The notes below the pieces were generated by a model that did no database searches, was not told where the DNA came from, and saw only the letters and a program-made list of their open reading frames with translations. Positions 34,550 to 42,117 of a stretch of 64,000 nucleotides of DNA are shown here, one piece after another. The stretch covers positions 1 to 64,000 of the forward strand of contig NZ_JAMJWG010000012.1 of the NCBI RefSeq assembly GCF_024435355.1. Reading direction: 5' to 3'. The DNA comes from Streptomyces odontomachi (GTDB lineage: Bacteria > Actinomycetota > Actinomycetes > Streptomycetales > Streptomycetaceae). A program made the translations under genes and the position numbers. Each line of letters opens with the position of its first letter. Position 1 is the first letter of the stretch.

Positions 34550-34905
34550 GCCCGGTCACCCCCCGCCGCCTTACCTCGCGCAGCAGGAGCCGCCCCGGCC
34601 ACATGCACGGCCGCAGCCCGGAACGAGGTCCCCTTACGGCCGTCGATCTCCCAGGAGGTAGCCACCAGGTCGACCACATCCACCCGGGCGCCCTCACTGA
34701 TCACGGCCGGCTCGCCGGAGACCGTCACGTCGATCACGTCAGCCCGCCGACCGTCCTTCTGACGCACGGCTAGCCCCACCGTCCACGTGGGGTTGCCCTC
34801 ACGGTCTTTGCGCACCTCCCCGGTGTCCCGGTTCACCCGAGGTTCCGGAGGTACCACGCACATGACAATGCCCAGCCGTGCCACATCTACCGGGATGCTC
34901 TGCAC
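34546..34905 (-). CDS. SCO3933-like small regulatory protein
   Basis: A 119-residue protein, first gene of the tra-rep operon. It is beta-rich in character (IPVDVARLGIVMCVVPPEPRVN, WTVGLAVRQKDGRRADVIDVTVSG), the pattern of the short proteins that precede traB in many AICEs. The start is GTG 34905 with AGAGG 9 nt upstream. It is transcribed away from the operator pair at 34953-35020, so the GntR protein likely controls it. Its molecular function is unknown. Confidence 0.75.
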   Translation of the reverse strand: MQSIPVDVARLGIVMCVVPPEPRVNRDTGEVRKDREGNPTWTVGLAVRQKDGRRADVIDVTVSGEPAVISEGARVDVVDLVATSWEIDGRKGTSFRAAAVHVAGAAPAARGKAAGGDRA

Positions 34906-34952
34906 AGAGCCCCACCTCTTCCACTCCAGCCCGGATCACCCATCCGGACGTT

Positions 34953-35020
34953 ACTTATCCTGATGAGTTATGAGTATGAAGGGGTGGATCGCCAGTGCGC
35001 AAGCACTTATGCTGACGAGT
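34953..35020. promoter_or_regulatory. Paired operators between the tra operon and gntR
   Basis: Two copies of a 16-bp imperfect palindrome, ACTTATCCTGATGAGT (34953-34968) and ACTTATGCTGACGAGT (35005-35020), start 52 bp apart. An identical arrangement occurs at 37408-37475. They sit in the divergent promoter region next to the GntR gene and are probably its binding sites. Confidence 0.78.
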
Positions 35021-35059
35021 AGCAAGCTGATGACTGACCTGAGATAGAAGGGGGACCCA

Positions 35060-35842
35060 GTGCCGGGTGACATCAAGCGCCCTGAACCGCTCTACAAGCA
35101 GCTCGCCGCCGCCCTCGCCGAGGCCATCGCCGCAGGTGAGTACGCGCCCGGGGAGCTACTGCCGTCCGAGACCCAGCTGATGAGCCGGTACGACGTTTCC
35201 CGGCCGACCGCCCGGAGCGCAGTCGCGGAGCTTCGGAACATGGGTCTTGTCACGAGCCAGCACGGCAAGGGGACGTTGGTCCGTGGAGCGGAGACCACCA
35301 CGCCCAGGTCCACCGTCGCCCGAGGCATCAACCGCGCCGGCAAGGCCCTCCAGCTGACCGACAGCCTGATTGTTGTGGAGGCTGGGACCGTGACGCGCAC
35401 GCACCTGGAAGGGATGGTGGGCGAGTTGCTGGAGAGGCCCGACGAGGCCGCGTTCACCTGCGACCGCTTGCTAGCCGATCCGGAGACCGGCGACCGCACC
35501 GCCCACCGCCTGTACATCCCGTTCGACGTCGCGGAGAAGGTGCCGGCCCTTGCCGAAACACCCGACGCTGAGCCCGCCGACATCTACAACAGGCTGGTCG
35601 AAGCAGGCCATGCCTTGATGTGGACCGAGTACCCATCCGCACGGAACCCCGTGCCGGACGAGCGTGCCGCCCTCAACGTGCCCGATGGTGCTCCGATCCT
35701 GGTCAGCCACCGGGTCACGCTGACGGACAACGGACACCCGCTGGTCTGCGAGGAGTTGCGGACCAGCGCCGCACACACGCGTCTTGCGTTCCGGATCACC
35801 CCGGAGAAGGTCCCCGCCCGCCGTAAGGCTCGATCGGTCTAA
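35060..35842 (+). CDS. GntR family regulator, HutC/UTRA type (KorSA-like)
   Basis: A 260-residue repressor-type protein. The N-terminal winged helix (9-75) reads PLYKQLAAALAEAIAAGEYAPGELLPSETQLM and SRPTARSAVAELRNMGLV. A C-terminal UTRA ligand domain follows (about 95-250). GTG 35060 follows AAGGGGG. The divergent tra operon and the nearby operator pair suggest it silences transfer genes and itself, as KorSA does in pSAM2. The UTRA ligand is unknown. Confidence 0.87.
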   Translation: MPGDIKRPEPLYKQLAAALAEAIAAGEYAPGELLPSETQLMSRYDVSRPTARSAVAELRNMGLVTSQHGKGTLVRGAETTTPRSTVARGINRAGKALQLTDSLIVVEAGTVTRTHLEGMVGELLERPDEAAFTCDRLLADPETGDRTAHRLYIPFDVAEKVPALAETPDAEPADIYNRLVEAGHALMWTEYPSARNPVPDERAALNVPDGAPILVSHRVTLTDNGHPLVCEELRTSAAHTRLAFRITPEKVPARRKARSV

Positions 35843-35862
35843 ATCCGCTTCACTTACTCAAG

Positions 35863-35881
35863 GGCGCGCCTACGGCGCGCC
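35863..35881 (+). terminator. Short hairpin after gntR
   Basis: GGCGCGCC occurs at 35863-35870 and again at 35874-35881. Since it is self-complementary, the two copies can form an 8-bp stem with a 3-nt loop, 20 bp after the gntR stop. Confidence 0.55.
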
Positions 35882-35966
35882 GGGCGCCAAGCCGCTTCCG
35901 GCCGGGCTGCGGCGCAAGCGCCGGTCCCGGCCGAGCGACAGCGCCCAACCCCACCCGCACCCCGAG

Positions 35967-36014
35967 ACGTGACGATGCCCCGCGCGCCACCAGGCGTACG
36001 GGGCATCTTCACGT
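35967..36014. terminator. Strong hairpin between gntR and a convergent small gene
   Basis: ACGTGACGATGCCCCG (35967-35982) pairs with 35999-36014 with one mismatch, over a 16-nt loop. It likely terminates the minus-strand gene ending at 36021 and read-through from gntR. Confidence 0.75.
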
Positions 36015-36020
36015 CTACCG

Positions 36021-36203
36021 TCAGCGATCACATGTGTCGGCATGCTGCCGCGCCATCGCATCCACGGACCCGAAACCCGCAGCGTGCCGGTCCATCCGGC
36101 ATCCGGAGCACACGATCCACTTGTGCCCCTTCTCGTCCTCCAGGACCTGAACCTTGCCCCGGCGACGTGTCCTGTAGGGACGACCGACTACCCGACGCTG
36201 CAT
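36021..36203 (-). CDS. Small zinc-finger-like protein, 60 residues
   Basis: It begins MQRRVVGRPYRTRRRGKVQV and contains CSGCRMDRHAAGF and HADTC near the C-terminus, fitting a C-x2-C...H-x3-C zinc site. The N-terminus is basic. ATG 36203 has GGGGGAAGG directly upstream. It lies between a strong terminator and the nested palindrome. Such microproteins are common in AICEs and may bind DNA. A competing frame from 36219 has a less natural sequence. Confidence 0.6.
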   Translation of the reverse strand: MQRRVVGRPYRTRRRGKVQVLEDEKGHKWIVCSGCRMDRHAAGFGSVDAMARQHADTCDR

Positions 36204-36263
36204 ACCTTCCCCCGTCCATCTGATCCGTGCGCGGTGTGTGAGGTCAAAGATGCTGTGGCTGGG

Positions 36264-36435
36264 GCGGGCGGCGACGGAGGCTTTAGGCAGCCACCATGGG
36301 GCGAGCCTCTAAGATCATGGCCCCTAGCCGGGCTGTTGCGGGCAGGCACAGTGCTGCCCGGCCCGCGGCAAGCGTAAGGGGCCATGATCACTCGCCCCAT
36401 GGCAGCTCCCGCCCAAAGCCTCCGTCGCCGCCCGC
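36264..36435. repeat. 172-bp nested palindrome, candidate replication origin
   Basis: Four concentric inverted repeats share one axis. The outer 21-bp arms (36264-36284 and 36415-36435) are exact. Inside are CCATGGGGCGAG (36294-36305 with 36391-36402), GATCATGGCCCCT (36313-36325 with 36377-36389) and an apical GGGCAG/CTGCCC (36340-36345 with 36354-36359). All are perfect. No gene is supported in 36204-36461. Rolling-circle replicons carry such structures as double- or single-strand origins, and a RepSA-like gene is on the element. Confidence 0.7.
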
Positions 36436-36461
36436 GTGCCCACAGCGAGGCCACGTCCCCT

Positions 36462-36770
36462 CTACCTCACCCATCGCCGAGCCCCCAGCGACCTACCGCC
36501 CAGCCGCAGAAGCTCTGTCACTGTCCGAATGCCCTCCACCGTCGCCCGCAGACGCACCACAGGCACGCCCCCCGCCCCGGTCGAGGCAACCGCCTTCAAG
36601 TCGACGGACCGTAACCCCGCCTCTTCAACCGCGTTGTTCCAGGCCATCGCGGCATCCCGAGCCTCAGCCCAGCCTTTGACGTAGGGCACCTCCCGCACCC
36701 AGATTGCATCCTCAAAGGTCCGGTCAACGCCCCACTCTCCGGTTTCCCGAGGATCATCAAACCCCGTCAT
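36462..36770 (-). CDS. Hypothetical protein, 102 residues
   Basis: Begins MTGFDDPRETGEWGVDRTFE and contains WAEARDAAMAWNNAVEEAGLRSVDL and GGVPVVRLRATVEGIRTVTELLRLGG. It is soluble with alternating helix and strand character and no recognised domain. ATG 36770 has GGAGG 5 nt upstream and is preferred over an upstream frame extension. It is apparently transcribed towards the nested palindrome, so it might be linked to replication or its control. Confidence 0.72.
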   Translation of the reverse strand: MTGFDDPRETGEWGVDRTFEDAIWVREVPYVKGWAEARDAAMAWNNAVEEAGLRSVDLKAVASTGAGGVPVVRLRATVEGIRTVTELLRLGGRSLGARRWVR

Positions 36771-36983
36771 CGCGCCTCCACCCCGCACTGCGCATTCCGC
36801 AGAAAATCATTCAAGATCGCTAACGCCAGAACTTCCGAGGGTACCTAGACGCACACGCCCGGTCACGACGGAACAGGCCGCGCAGCCGCCATTCCTCCAT
36901 ACGGGTGACACGCCGACGGCGGCCAGCACCCCAACCCAAAGGGATACCGACCGCCATCAGCACCGACCCGACACGACGGGCCG

Positions 36984-37355
36984 TCAGCAGAGCCAGTTCA
37001 GATACAGCTTGGAGACGTAGCCGGACCACCCAGCCGCCGGCCCACTGGTCACCCGCACACGCGTCCACTCGCTGTTCACCGGGTAGAGCGGATCCATCGT
37101 GGTGCCCGGATACATCAGCGCCAGGACCGCCCCGTCATACCCCGGCCGCGCCCGCAGCCTCAGGCCGCTGACCTGACTGGTCACTCGGTGACACGAGCCC
37201 CACCCAATGGTGGATACCGGTACCGCAGCGCCGGCCCCCTGACTCCCGTAGTCCCCGGCCGAATCAGAGTGCCCAGCCGAGCACGTGGCCAGCAGCAGCC
37301 CGAGCGCCACACCGACCAGGCCGAGCGAAAACGCGTGCCTCTTGAAGAAGATCAT
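36984..37355 (-). CDS. Secreted SH3-like lipoprotein candidate
   Basis: A 123-residue protein. A basic start (MIFFKRHAF) and hydrophobic core end in LLATCSAG, a lipobox-like site. The mature part holds a bacterial SH3-like domain (SGLRLRARPGYDGAVLALMYPGTTM, SEWTRVRVTSGPAAGWSGYVSKLYL). ATG 37355 follows GGAAGG. SH3-like domains bind cell-wall peptides; a role in surface exclusion or wall interaction during mating is speculative. It is transcribed away from the operator pair at 37408-37475. Confidence 0.75.
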   Translation of the reverse strand: MIFFKRHAFSLGLVGVALGLLLATCSAGHSDSAGDYGSQGAGAAVPVSTIGWGSCHRVTSQVSGLRLRARPGYDGAVLALMYPGTTMDPLYPVNSEWTRVRVTSGPAAGWSGYVSKLYLNWLC

Positions 37356-37407
37356 CAACCCACACCTTCCTACTCCAGCCACAAGCCGCCCGACACATTC
37401 GGACGTG

Positions 37408-37475
37408 CCTTGTTCTGATGAGTCATGAGTATGGGAGGGGCGACTCCCCGAGTGCAAGCACTTGTCATGATGAGT
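37408..37475. promoter_or_regulatory. Second operator pair for the element's GntR regulator
   Basis: CCTTGTTCTGATGAGT (37408-37423) and ACTTGTCATGATGAGT (37460-37475) match the pair at 34953-35020 in sequence and in the 52-bp spacing. Flanking bases are also conserved (ATGAGTATG after the first site, GTGC-CAAGC before the second). The pair lies between two divergent genes for secreted proteins, placing them in the same regulon. Confidence 0.75.
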
Positions 37476-37621
37476 AGCGAGTCGAGAGCGCGCGACAGCA
37501 GTCACACACCCCGGCCGCGCGCCGCACTCTCCACGCTGTCGACGCGCATCGTGATCACACGCACGCGTGGAACCACCAGCCCCACCGTGCCTCTGACGCC
37601 CCGTCAGGCGTTGGTCAGCGC

Positions 37622-37996
37622 GTGAAAAAGATGATCTATACGGCAATCGGACTGACCGCTGTTCTTGGCGTCCTCCCGATGGCCGGCTCAGCAGCAGCAG
37701 ACAGCAGCGATTGCACGCACAACTGGGACGGTCCGCAGATCTGCATCAAGCTCGAAGGCAACAACGGATGGAACTCGGTCACCGGGAGGTGGACGAACCC
37801 ACCCTCAGACGTCAAGAGCAGGCCCATGACGATGTGGCTGAATGGGAAGAAGGACGACACCCAAACCGCCAAGCGGCACGGTGACGAAATCAGCTACCAC
37901 TGGACCGGATTTCAGCAGGGCACCGGCGTGGAAGTCTGCGTGACCATCAAGGGCAGCGAGCGCAAAGCCTGCCAGACCACCGAATACAACGGCTAA
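37622..37996 (+). CDS. Small secreted protein, 124 residues
   Basis: A typical signal peptide (MKKMIYTAIGLTAVLG, then MAGSAAADS with probable cleavage after the second AAA) precedes a mature domain of about 98 residues. That domain has four cysteines (CTHNW, QICIKL, EVCVTI, KACQT), likely two disulfides. The function is unknown. GTG 37622 is the only start before the signal sequence and lacks a strong ribosome site. A terminator follows. It is controlled by the same operators as the tra region by inference, so it may act at the mating interface or as an exported toxin-like factor. Confidence 0.78.
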   Translation: MKKMIYTAIGLTAVLGVLPMAGSAAADSSDCTHNWDGPQICIKLEGNNGWNSVTGRWTNPPSDVKSRPMTMWLNGKKDDTQTAKRHGDEISYHWTGFQQGTGVEVCVTIKGSERKACQTTEYNG

Positions 37997-38017
37997 ATAA
38001 CCATAAATAGCAAAAAA

Positions 38018-38054
38018 GCCCCGTCCGGTGCAAATGGAGTGCACCGGGCGGGGC
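38018..38054. terminator. Bidirectional intrinsic terminator
   Basis: GCCCCGTCCGGTGCA (38018-38032) pairs with 38040-38054 with a single G-U. A six-A run precedes it, giving a T tract for transcripts from the right, and CTCTTTG follows it. Confidence 0.85.
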
Positions 38055-38162
38055 CCCTCTTTGTAGCACACGAATGAGCACGATGAACCCCGCCCCGTGC
38101 CGGGTGTGGGGACCTGGGAAAGTCTCCGTTGCGTCACCGGCAGGGGGCGGGAGGTCAGGGAT

Positions 38163-38885
38163 TCAGGTGGTGGGCTCTAACGCGGAGTCCAAGGGTTTCG
38201 CCAGTAGGTCCCGCATTGCTCGTTCCGCTTCCTTGCTGTCCTGCTGGCGAAGTGCCTGGACGACAGCTTGGTGACGTTCCACCGAGGCTTCCGTGTAGTC
38301 ACACGTGGTCGACTCCGTGCAGGTGATCAGACCTCGGGGAACGATCGCGGAGAGGTGGTTAACCATGACGCTGCCAGCGGCGCTTATCAGGTGCCGGTGA
38401 AAGCAGGCATCTGCATGGTCGAACTGGTCCGCTTGGTCGAGGCGTACGGCATCATCCATGTCCATGACGGACTCGGTCAGGAGCTGCCATGCGGTCGGGT
38501 TTTCCGTTGCAGCAGCGAGACGTGCCGCGAAGAGCTCAACGACCTGCCGGAGTTCATTTAACTCCTTGCGCTGGTTGTGTGCCTGTGGTCCCAGCGCCCG
38601 CCACTCCATGACCTCAGGATCAAGGAGGTTCCACTCATTGACGGGGCGAATGACGGTGCCCACATTAGGGCGAGCGGAGATCATTCCTTTGGATTCCAGG
38701 CAACGGATTGCCTCACGAATGACAGTACGCGATGCCCCAAAGTGCTGCACCAGATCGTCTATAACGATGGGACTGTTAGTCAATCCCTCGTTTGTGACAA
38801 TCATCTGCCCCAGCTCGTTGACGACTTCGCCATGAAGACCACGCCTGCGCTTGGGTCGGTTGAGAGAACTGAGTGGCAGACTCAC
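38163..38885 (-). CDS. GntR family regulator, FadR/FCD type
   Basis: A 240-residue protein. The N-terminal winged helix (about 15-85) contains SPIVIDDLVQHFGASRTVIREAIRCLESKGMI. The helical FCD domain (about 100-230) carries the metal/ligand histidines in DHADACFHRHLI and in ERHQAVVQAL. It is the last gene of a six-gene operon running from 40398. Its GTG start overlaps the previous stop (GTGA). Unlike the HutC-type protein of the same element it probably responds to a small carboxylic acid; the ligand is not predictable. Confidence 0.87.
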   Translation of the reverse strand: MSLPLSSLNRPKRRRGLHGEVVNELGQMIVTNEGLTNSPIVIDDLVQHFGASRTVIREAIRCLESKGMISARPNVGTVIRPVNEWNLLDPEVMEWRALGPQAHNQRKELNELRQVVELFAARLAAATENPTAWQLLTESVMDMDDAVRLDQADQFDHADACFHRHLISAAGSVMVNHLSAIVPRGLITCTESTTCDYTEASVERHQAVVQALRQQDSKEAERAMRDLLAKPLDSALEPTT

Positions 38886-39130
38886 GCCCCAGCCTCCGCG
38901 TGTTCCTGAGAGTTCCGGACCACGGCCAGAAGTGCTCGGGCCGTACTCAGGTTACAGCGCCCCAAGTCGATAAGAGGCCGCAGGTCAAACAAAGCGTCTC
39001 CCTTAGGTTCCACCCATAGCGACGGGAGCACGACTCCCCGGCTCTTCAGCGCCTCGTTGAGTTCATTGCACACCGCCTCAGCTTCACCGCGATTTACCCT
39101 TGCAGCCTGCGGGTCAGGACCATTCGTCAT
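38882..39130 (-). CDS. Hypothetical protein, 82 residues
   Basis: A soluble, helix-rich protein (NRGEAEAVCNELNEALKSRGVV, RPLIDLGRCNLSTARALLAVV). No domain recognised. It is coupled to the FCD regulator by a GTGA overlap and belongs to the same operon. Confidence 0.7.
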   Translation of the reverse strand: MTNGPDPQAARVNRGEAEAVCNELNEALKSRGVVLPSLWVEPKGDALFDLRPLIDLGRCNLSTARALLAVVRNSQEHAEAGA

Positions 39131-39140
39131 TTCTGTCCGT

Positions 39141-39251
39141 CTACTTTCCGTTCAGGGGTGGCGGGTAAATCTGGCTCCCGCATTTCTTGCACTTGTTCGT
39201 TTCCGGGTCCAATTCCGCATGGTTGCATGGCTCGTTCTTCTTTTTCGCCAT
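39141..39251 (-). CDS. Zinc-ribbon microprotein, 36 residues
   Basis: From ATG 39251 to TAG 39143-39141 the frame reads MAKKKNEPCNHAELDPETN, then KCKKCGSQIYPPPLNGK. The Cys-x-His...Cys-x2-Cys arrangement fits one zinc ribbon. It lies between two coupled genes of the operon, 7 bp after the previous stop. Ribosome site AAGGG is rather far. The call rests on composition and context. Confidence 0.6.
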   Translation of the reverse strand: MAKKKNEPCNHAELDPETNKCKKCGSQIYPPPLNGK

Positions 39252-39257
39252 GCCCCG

Positions 39258-39770
39258 TCAACCCTTACCGAGGAAAAACACTGAGGTAAGGACGACCCCG
39301 AGGGCGGTGCATAGCCCGGTCATGCACAGCGGTCCGGCCAACCAGCCGACAAACGCCATCGCGCGTGTGACCCAGGCAGGAACCCAACGACGCTGTTGTG
39401 AGCGCGCGGCGGCATGGCGGGCCGATCGACGCTGCGGCTGGTCGGGGCCTGTGCCGGTCGTTTCCGCATCGCCGGGGCGCGGCTGGCCGGTGTGGACGGG
39501 GACCGGTGAGGAGGCGGGCTGGCTGATCCTGATGTCAGGGTCGACGCGCCACTGTGTGCGCACGACGGAGACGTAGTTTCGGTGGTTCGGGTTGGCGCGG
39601 GTGTGCTCGACCGCCCACGCCCCAACGGAGCGCGCCACATCGGCGCCCTGCCCGGACGTTTCCCGGCACGTGGTGCACTGCGCGCCGTAGACAGCCTCCC
39701 GCCCACCCAGGTCGCCGACCGCCCGGAGTACCCACTCGGCCCCGGTCAGGACCGCGTATGCGTCGCTCAT
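39258..39770 (-). CDS. DUF7848-like protein with C-terminal membrane segment
   Basis: A 170-residue protein. The N-terminal domain carries CTTCRE and the motif WAVEHTRANPNHRNY, shared with the next gene upstream. A charged linker leads to one or two C-terminal hydrophobic helices (AFVGWLAGPLCMTGLCTALGVVL). The domain fits the short zinc-binding DUF7848 proteins of streptomycetes. The start is ATG 39770, overlapping the previous stop as ATGA. Function unknown. Confidence 0.72.
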   Translation of the reverse strand: MSDAYAVLTGAEWVLRAVGDLGGREAVYGAQCTTCRETSGQGADVARSVGAWAVEHTRANPNHRNYVSVVRTQWRVDPDIRISQPASSPVPVHTGQPRPGDAETTGTGPDQPQRRSARHAAARSQQRRWVPAWVTRAMAFVGWLAGPLCMTGLCTALGVVLTSVFFLGKG

Positions 39771-40072
39771 AGCCACGCCCCCGGTACAGCGCGGTAGGGG
39801 CGCGTGATGAGCTCCCGGTAGTCGAGATGGGTCGGGTTGTCTTTGAAGTGCTCCACAGCCCACGCCATGCCATCCTCACCGTCCTCGACGGTGGGACCCA
39901 TCGCGCCGCAGGTGCCGCAGTACATCGTGTACGTGACGAGGAAGGCTTCAGGGCGGTAGTCCGGACCGACAGCGTGTTCCTGGCTCCGGAACACCCCTCG
40001 CGCCCGACCCTCTCCGCTGGCCGTCGTTCTCGCCGCCACTTGCTGTGAGGCGGATGCTGAGTTGCCGCTCAT
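39767..40072 (-). CDS. DUF7848-like protein
   Basis: A 101-residue soluble paralogue of the following gene: YCGTCGAM provides the C-x2-C and WAVEHFKDNPTHLDY the conserved helix. ATG 40072 overlaps the previous stop as ATGA. Two tandem paralogues, one soluble and one membrane-anchored, suggest an interacting pair. Function unknown. Confidence 0.7.
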   Translation of the reverse strand: MSGNSASASQQVAARTTASGEGRARGVFRSQEHAVGPDYRPEAFLVTYTMYCGTCGAMGPTVEDGEDGMAWAVEHFKDNPTHLDYRELITRPYRAVPGAWL

Positions 40073-40398
40073 CCCGCCACCCGCATGCCGTGAATCATCC
40101 GCGGACCGACGTCGATACCGTGCACGGCCAGCCACAACGCCCGCCGCCGCTCCCGCTGCCGCCGCACTTCCGACTCCCGATCAGAAGCAGTCACATACGG
40201 CCGGACAAGCTGTACGTCTTCCCCCTGCAACACCAGCTCGCTAGAGCGCGTAGCCGGCACGGTGCCGTGCTGGATAGCGGGGTATCGGTTGGCAGGCATG
40301 CGGACGGCAGCCGTGTCCGGCCGGTGACAGCCCAATGAAGGCGGTAACGCGCGTGCCAGCACCTGAACGATCCAAACGCCCCATCGGATAGGGTCCAT
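40069..40398 (-). CDS. Hypothetical protein, first gene of the DUF7848 operon
   Basis: A 109-residue protein, basic in its second half (ESEVRRQRERRRALWL), with no recognised domain. ATG 40398 has AGAGG 9 nt upstream, and the stop overlaps the next start as ATGA. The promoter should lie in 40399-40500. Confidence 0.62.
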   Translation of the reverse strand: MDPIRWGVWIVQVLARALPPSLGCHRPDTAAVRMPANRYPAIQHGTVPATRSSELVLQGEDVQLVRPYVTASDRESEVRRQRERRRALWLAVHGIDVGPRMIHGMRVAG

Positions 40399-40500
40399 CT
40401 GTTCAACCTCTCAGCCAGGTTGGGCAGTGCCCTCGGACCGCGACTTCGCCAGAGCGGTTCGAGGGCTTCTGACTGTCAAAGGATGCTCAGTGCAAAACAA

Positions 40501-40529
40501 AGGAAGTACCCCATGTAGGGGTACTTCCT
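40501..40529 (-). terminator. Intrinsic terminator of the XRE gene
   Basis: AGGAAGTACCCC (40501-40512) pairs exactly with GGGGTACTTCCT (40518-40529) around a 5-nt loop. Read on the minus strand it is followed by TTGTTTTG, a classical terminator shape. Confidence 0.88.
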
Positions 40530-40566
40530 GAGTGCCGGTCAGCTTGACAGAAGGCTCACCTTCCCG

Positions 40567-41787
40567 TCAGGCCACGGCTTGGCCCATCCAAGTTGCAAGC
40601 GTTCGTACCTCCTGGCCAGCGTGGCGGTATCGCTCGGCGAGGAGCCGCACCGCTTCGCGGGCCATCGGGTGGTAGCGGGTCTGTTGTGGCGCTACTTGGC
40701 GAGCATCTTGCAATGCCGTGAGAGCTTTGTCCCGATCGCCGACGGCGAGGAAGGCACGAGCGGCGTCGATGTGATGATGTCCCCGCCGGGTACGCGGAAG
40801 CGACGAAGGCAGACGCAAAACACTTGCCCTCTTCGCCGCCTCTTCTGGGTTCTTGAGTTCCACCTGAGCGGCGATTCCGTGTACAGCGACATTGACCGGG
40901 CCGAATGTGAGGTGGTAATGGACACGATCATTTTTGTCTGGGATTTGCTCGGCGAGCCGGGCAGCCTCGCTCAGGTGGTGTTCGGTGGCTTGGTCGTCTC
41001 GGGCACGAGAGGCCAGGGTGGCCTCCCGCAGACGCAAGCTTCCCAGTAGCGTGACCGCCGCAGGCGAGGATGTTCCAGTCTCTTCAGCGAGTTGAGCACG
41101 GGCGCGTGCCAGCAGTCGGAGCCCGGCATCGTATTCGTGAGCGGCTTGGAATCCACCAGCACGTGACCACTGAGCGAGCGCGACTGTCAACGGGTCTCCG
41201 GAGAGGTCCGCCGCCCAGCGTTGCCGATCATCCAACTGTCCGGCGAGATCTGCATACCCGAGACGGTAGGCCAAGCAGTGCGCCATGTAGTAGGAGGAAG
41301 CCAGCATTTGCGCAGCCCGCCGCTTCCTGTCACCGTCCAGCGTATGGACTACCGCTGTGAGTTCCTCCAGCAGTTCAGGCAAGGCTTGCCCAAGGCGGGT
41401 GTACCGAGCTGCGGCACGGTGCCGCGTCGCTTCCTCTACATCGTTGGCAATCTCCCCTAGAGGGCGTGGCGTGGGCCGCCACTCTGGAGGAAGATCGAAT
41501 GCACGTACAACTGTCCGGATGGCAGCGATAGGGGCGTGTGCCCTCTCGTCGGATCGTTGTTGTCCGCGGTAGGGCTGGCCGGTCAGCTCCTCCACACTCA
41601 CTGCAAGTGTTCGTGCTGCCGTAGTGAGGAAGCCATGGGTGGGCAACCGCTCACCCCGCTCAACTTTGCGGATGTTTCCGAGGGAGAGGTGAGAGTGTTC
41701 CGCGAGCTCGCGCTGAGTGTAGCCCGCAAGCTTTCGGTAAGAGGCGATCCTGGCCCCGACGCTCTCTTCGACATGGTTACTAGGCAT
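40567..41787 (-). CDS. XRE family regulator with TPR-like C-terminus
   Basis: A 406-residue protein. The N-terminal HTH (10-65) reads VGARIASYRKLAGYTQRELAEHSHLSLGNIRKVERG. The rest is helical with TPR character, for example AVTLLGSLRLREATLASRARDDQATEHH. Such proteins are common as element regulators sensing peptides or partners. ATG 41787 is the first plausible start. The gene reads from the right end of the element inward and ends in a strong terminator. It may control excision or transfer. Confidence 0.85.
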   Translation of the reverse strand: MPSNHVEESVGARIASYRKLAGYTQRELAEHSHLSLGNIRKVERGERLPTHGFLTTAARTLAVSVEELTGQPYRGQQRSDERAHAPIAAIRTVVRAFDLPPEWRPTPRPLGEIANDVEEATRHRAAARYTRLGQALPELLEELTAVVHTLDGDRKRRAAQMLASSYYMAHCLAYRLGYADLAGQLDDRQRWAADLSGDPLTVALAQWSRAGGFQAAHEYDAGLRLLARARAQLAEETGTSSPAAVTLLGSLRLREATLASRARDDQATEHHLSEAARLAEQIPDKNDRVHYHLTFGPVNVAVHGIAAQVELKNPEEAAKRASVLRLPSSLPRTRRGHHHIDAARAFLAVGDRDKALTALQDARQVAPQQTRYHPMAREAVRLLAERYRHAGQEVRTLATWMGQAVA

Positions 41788-42117
41788 ACTGGACTCCGTT
41801 TCGACTTCAGCAATCGAAACGGTACTCCGCAGACTTGGGTCTCGGGTACACGACGACCCTCGCGAACGCGGGGGTCGTCATCATGTCGGCACGCTGTCGC
41901 GTCGTCCGGTTCCGTGGCCCCCTCCTGCCCGGAAACGTGGGTTGCCACCTCTGGAGTTGCTTCCTAATCGCCACCCATCGGTCGACAGACGAGCCGCATG
42001 TGGATCAACTAACACTCTGGCGTGCGCTCATGCCGTTCCCTGCACTGCCTCTGACGGGCTGTTTGAACAAGGCTTGACAGAAACAGCACCCTCAGCAAGG
42101 CAAGCAACGTAGAGTGT
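41788..42117. other. 330-bp right end of the element without a supported gene
   Basis: A hairpin (GACGACCC at 41852-41859 with 41872-41879) is the only notable structure. It must hold the promoter of the XRE gene. ORFs here are shadows. The final ~40 bp lead into the attR half-site. Confidence 0.5.

Noticed and set aside
36820..37068. 82-codon minus-strand ORF after the SH3-like gene
   Set aside because: Mostly overlaps the SH3-like gene out of frame; the non-overlapping part has no ribosome site and no recognisable sequence.
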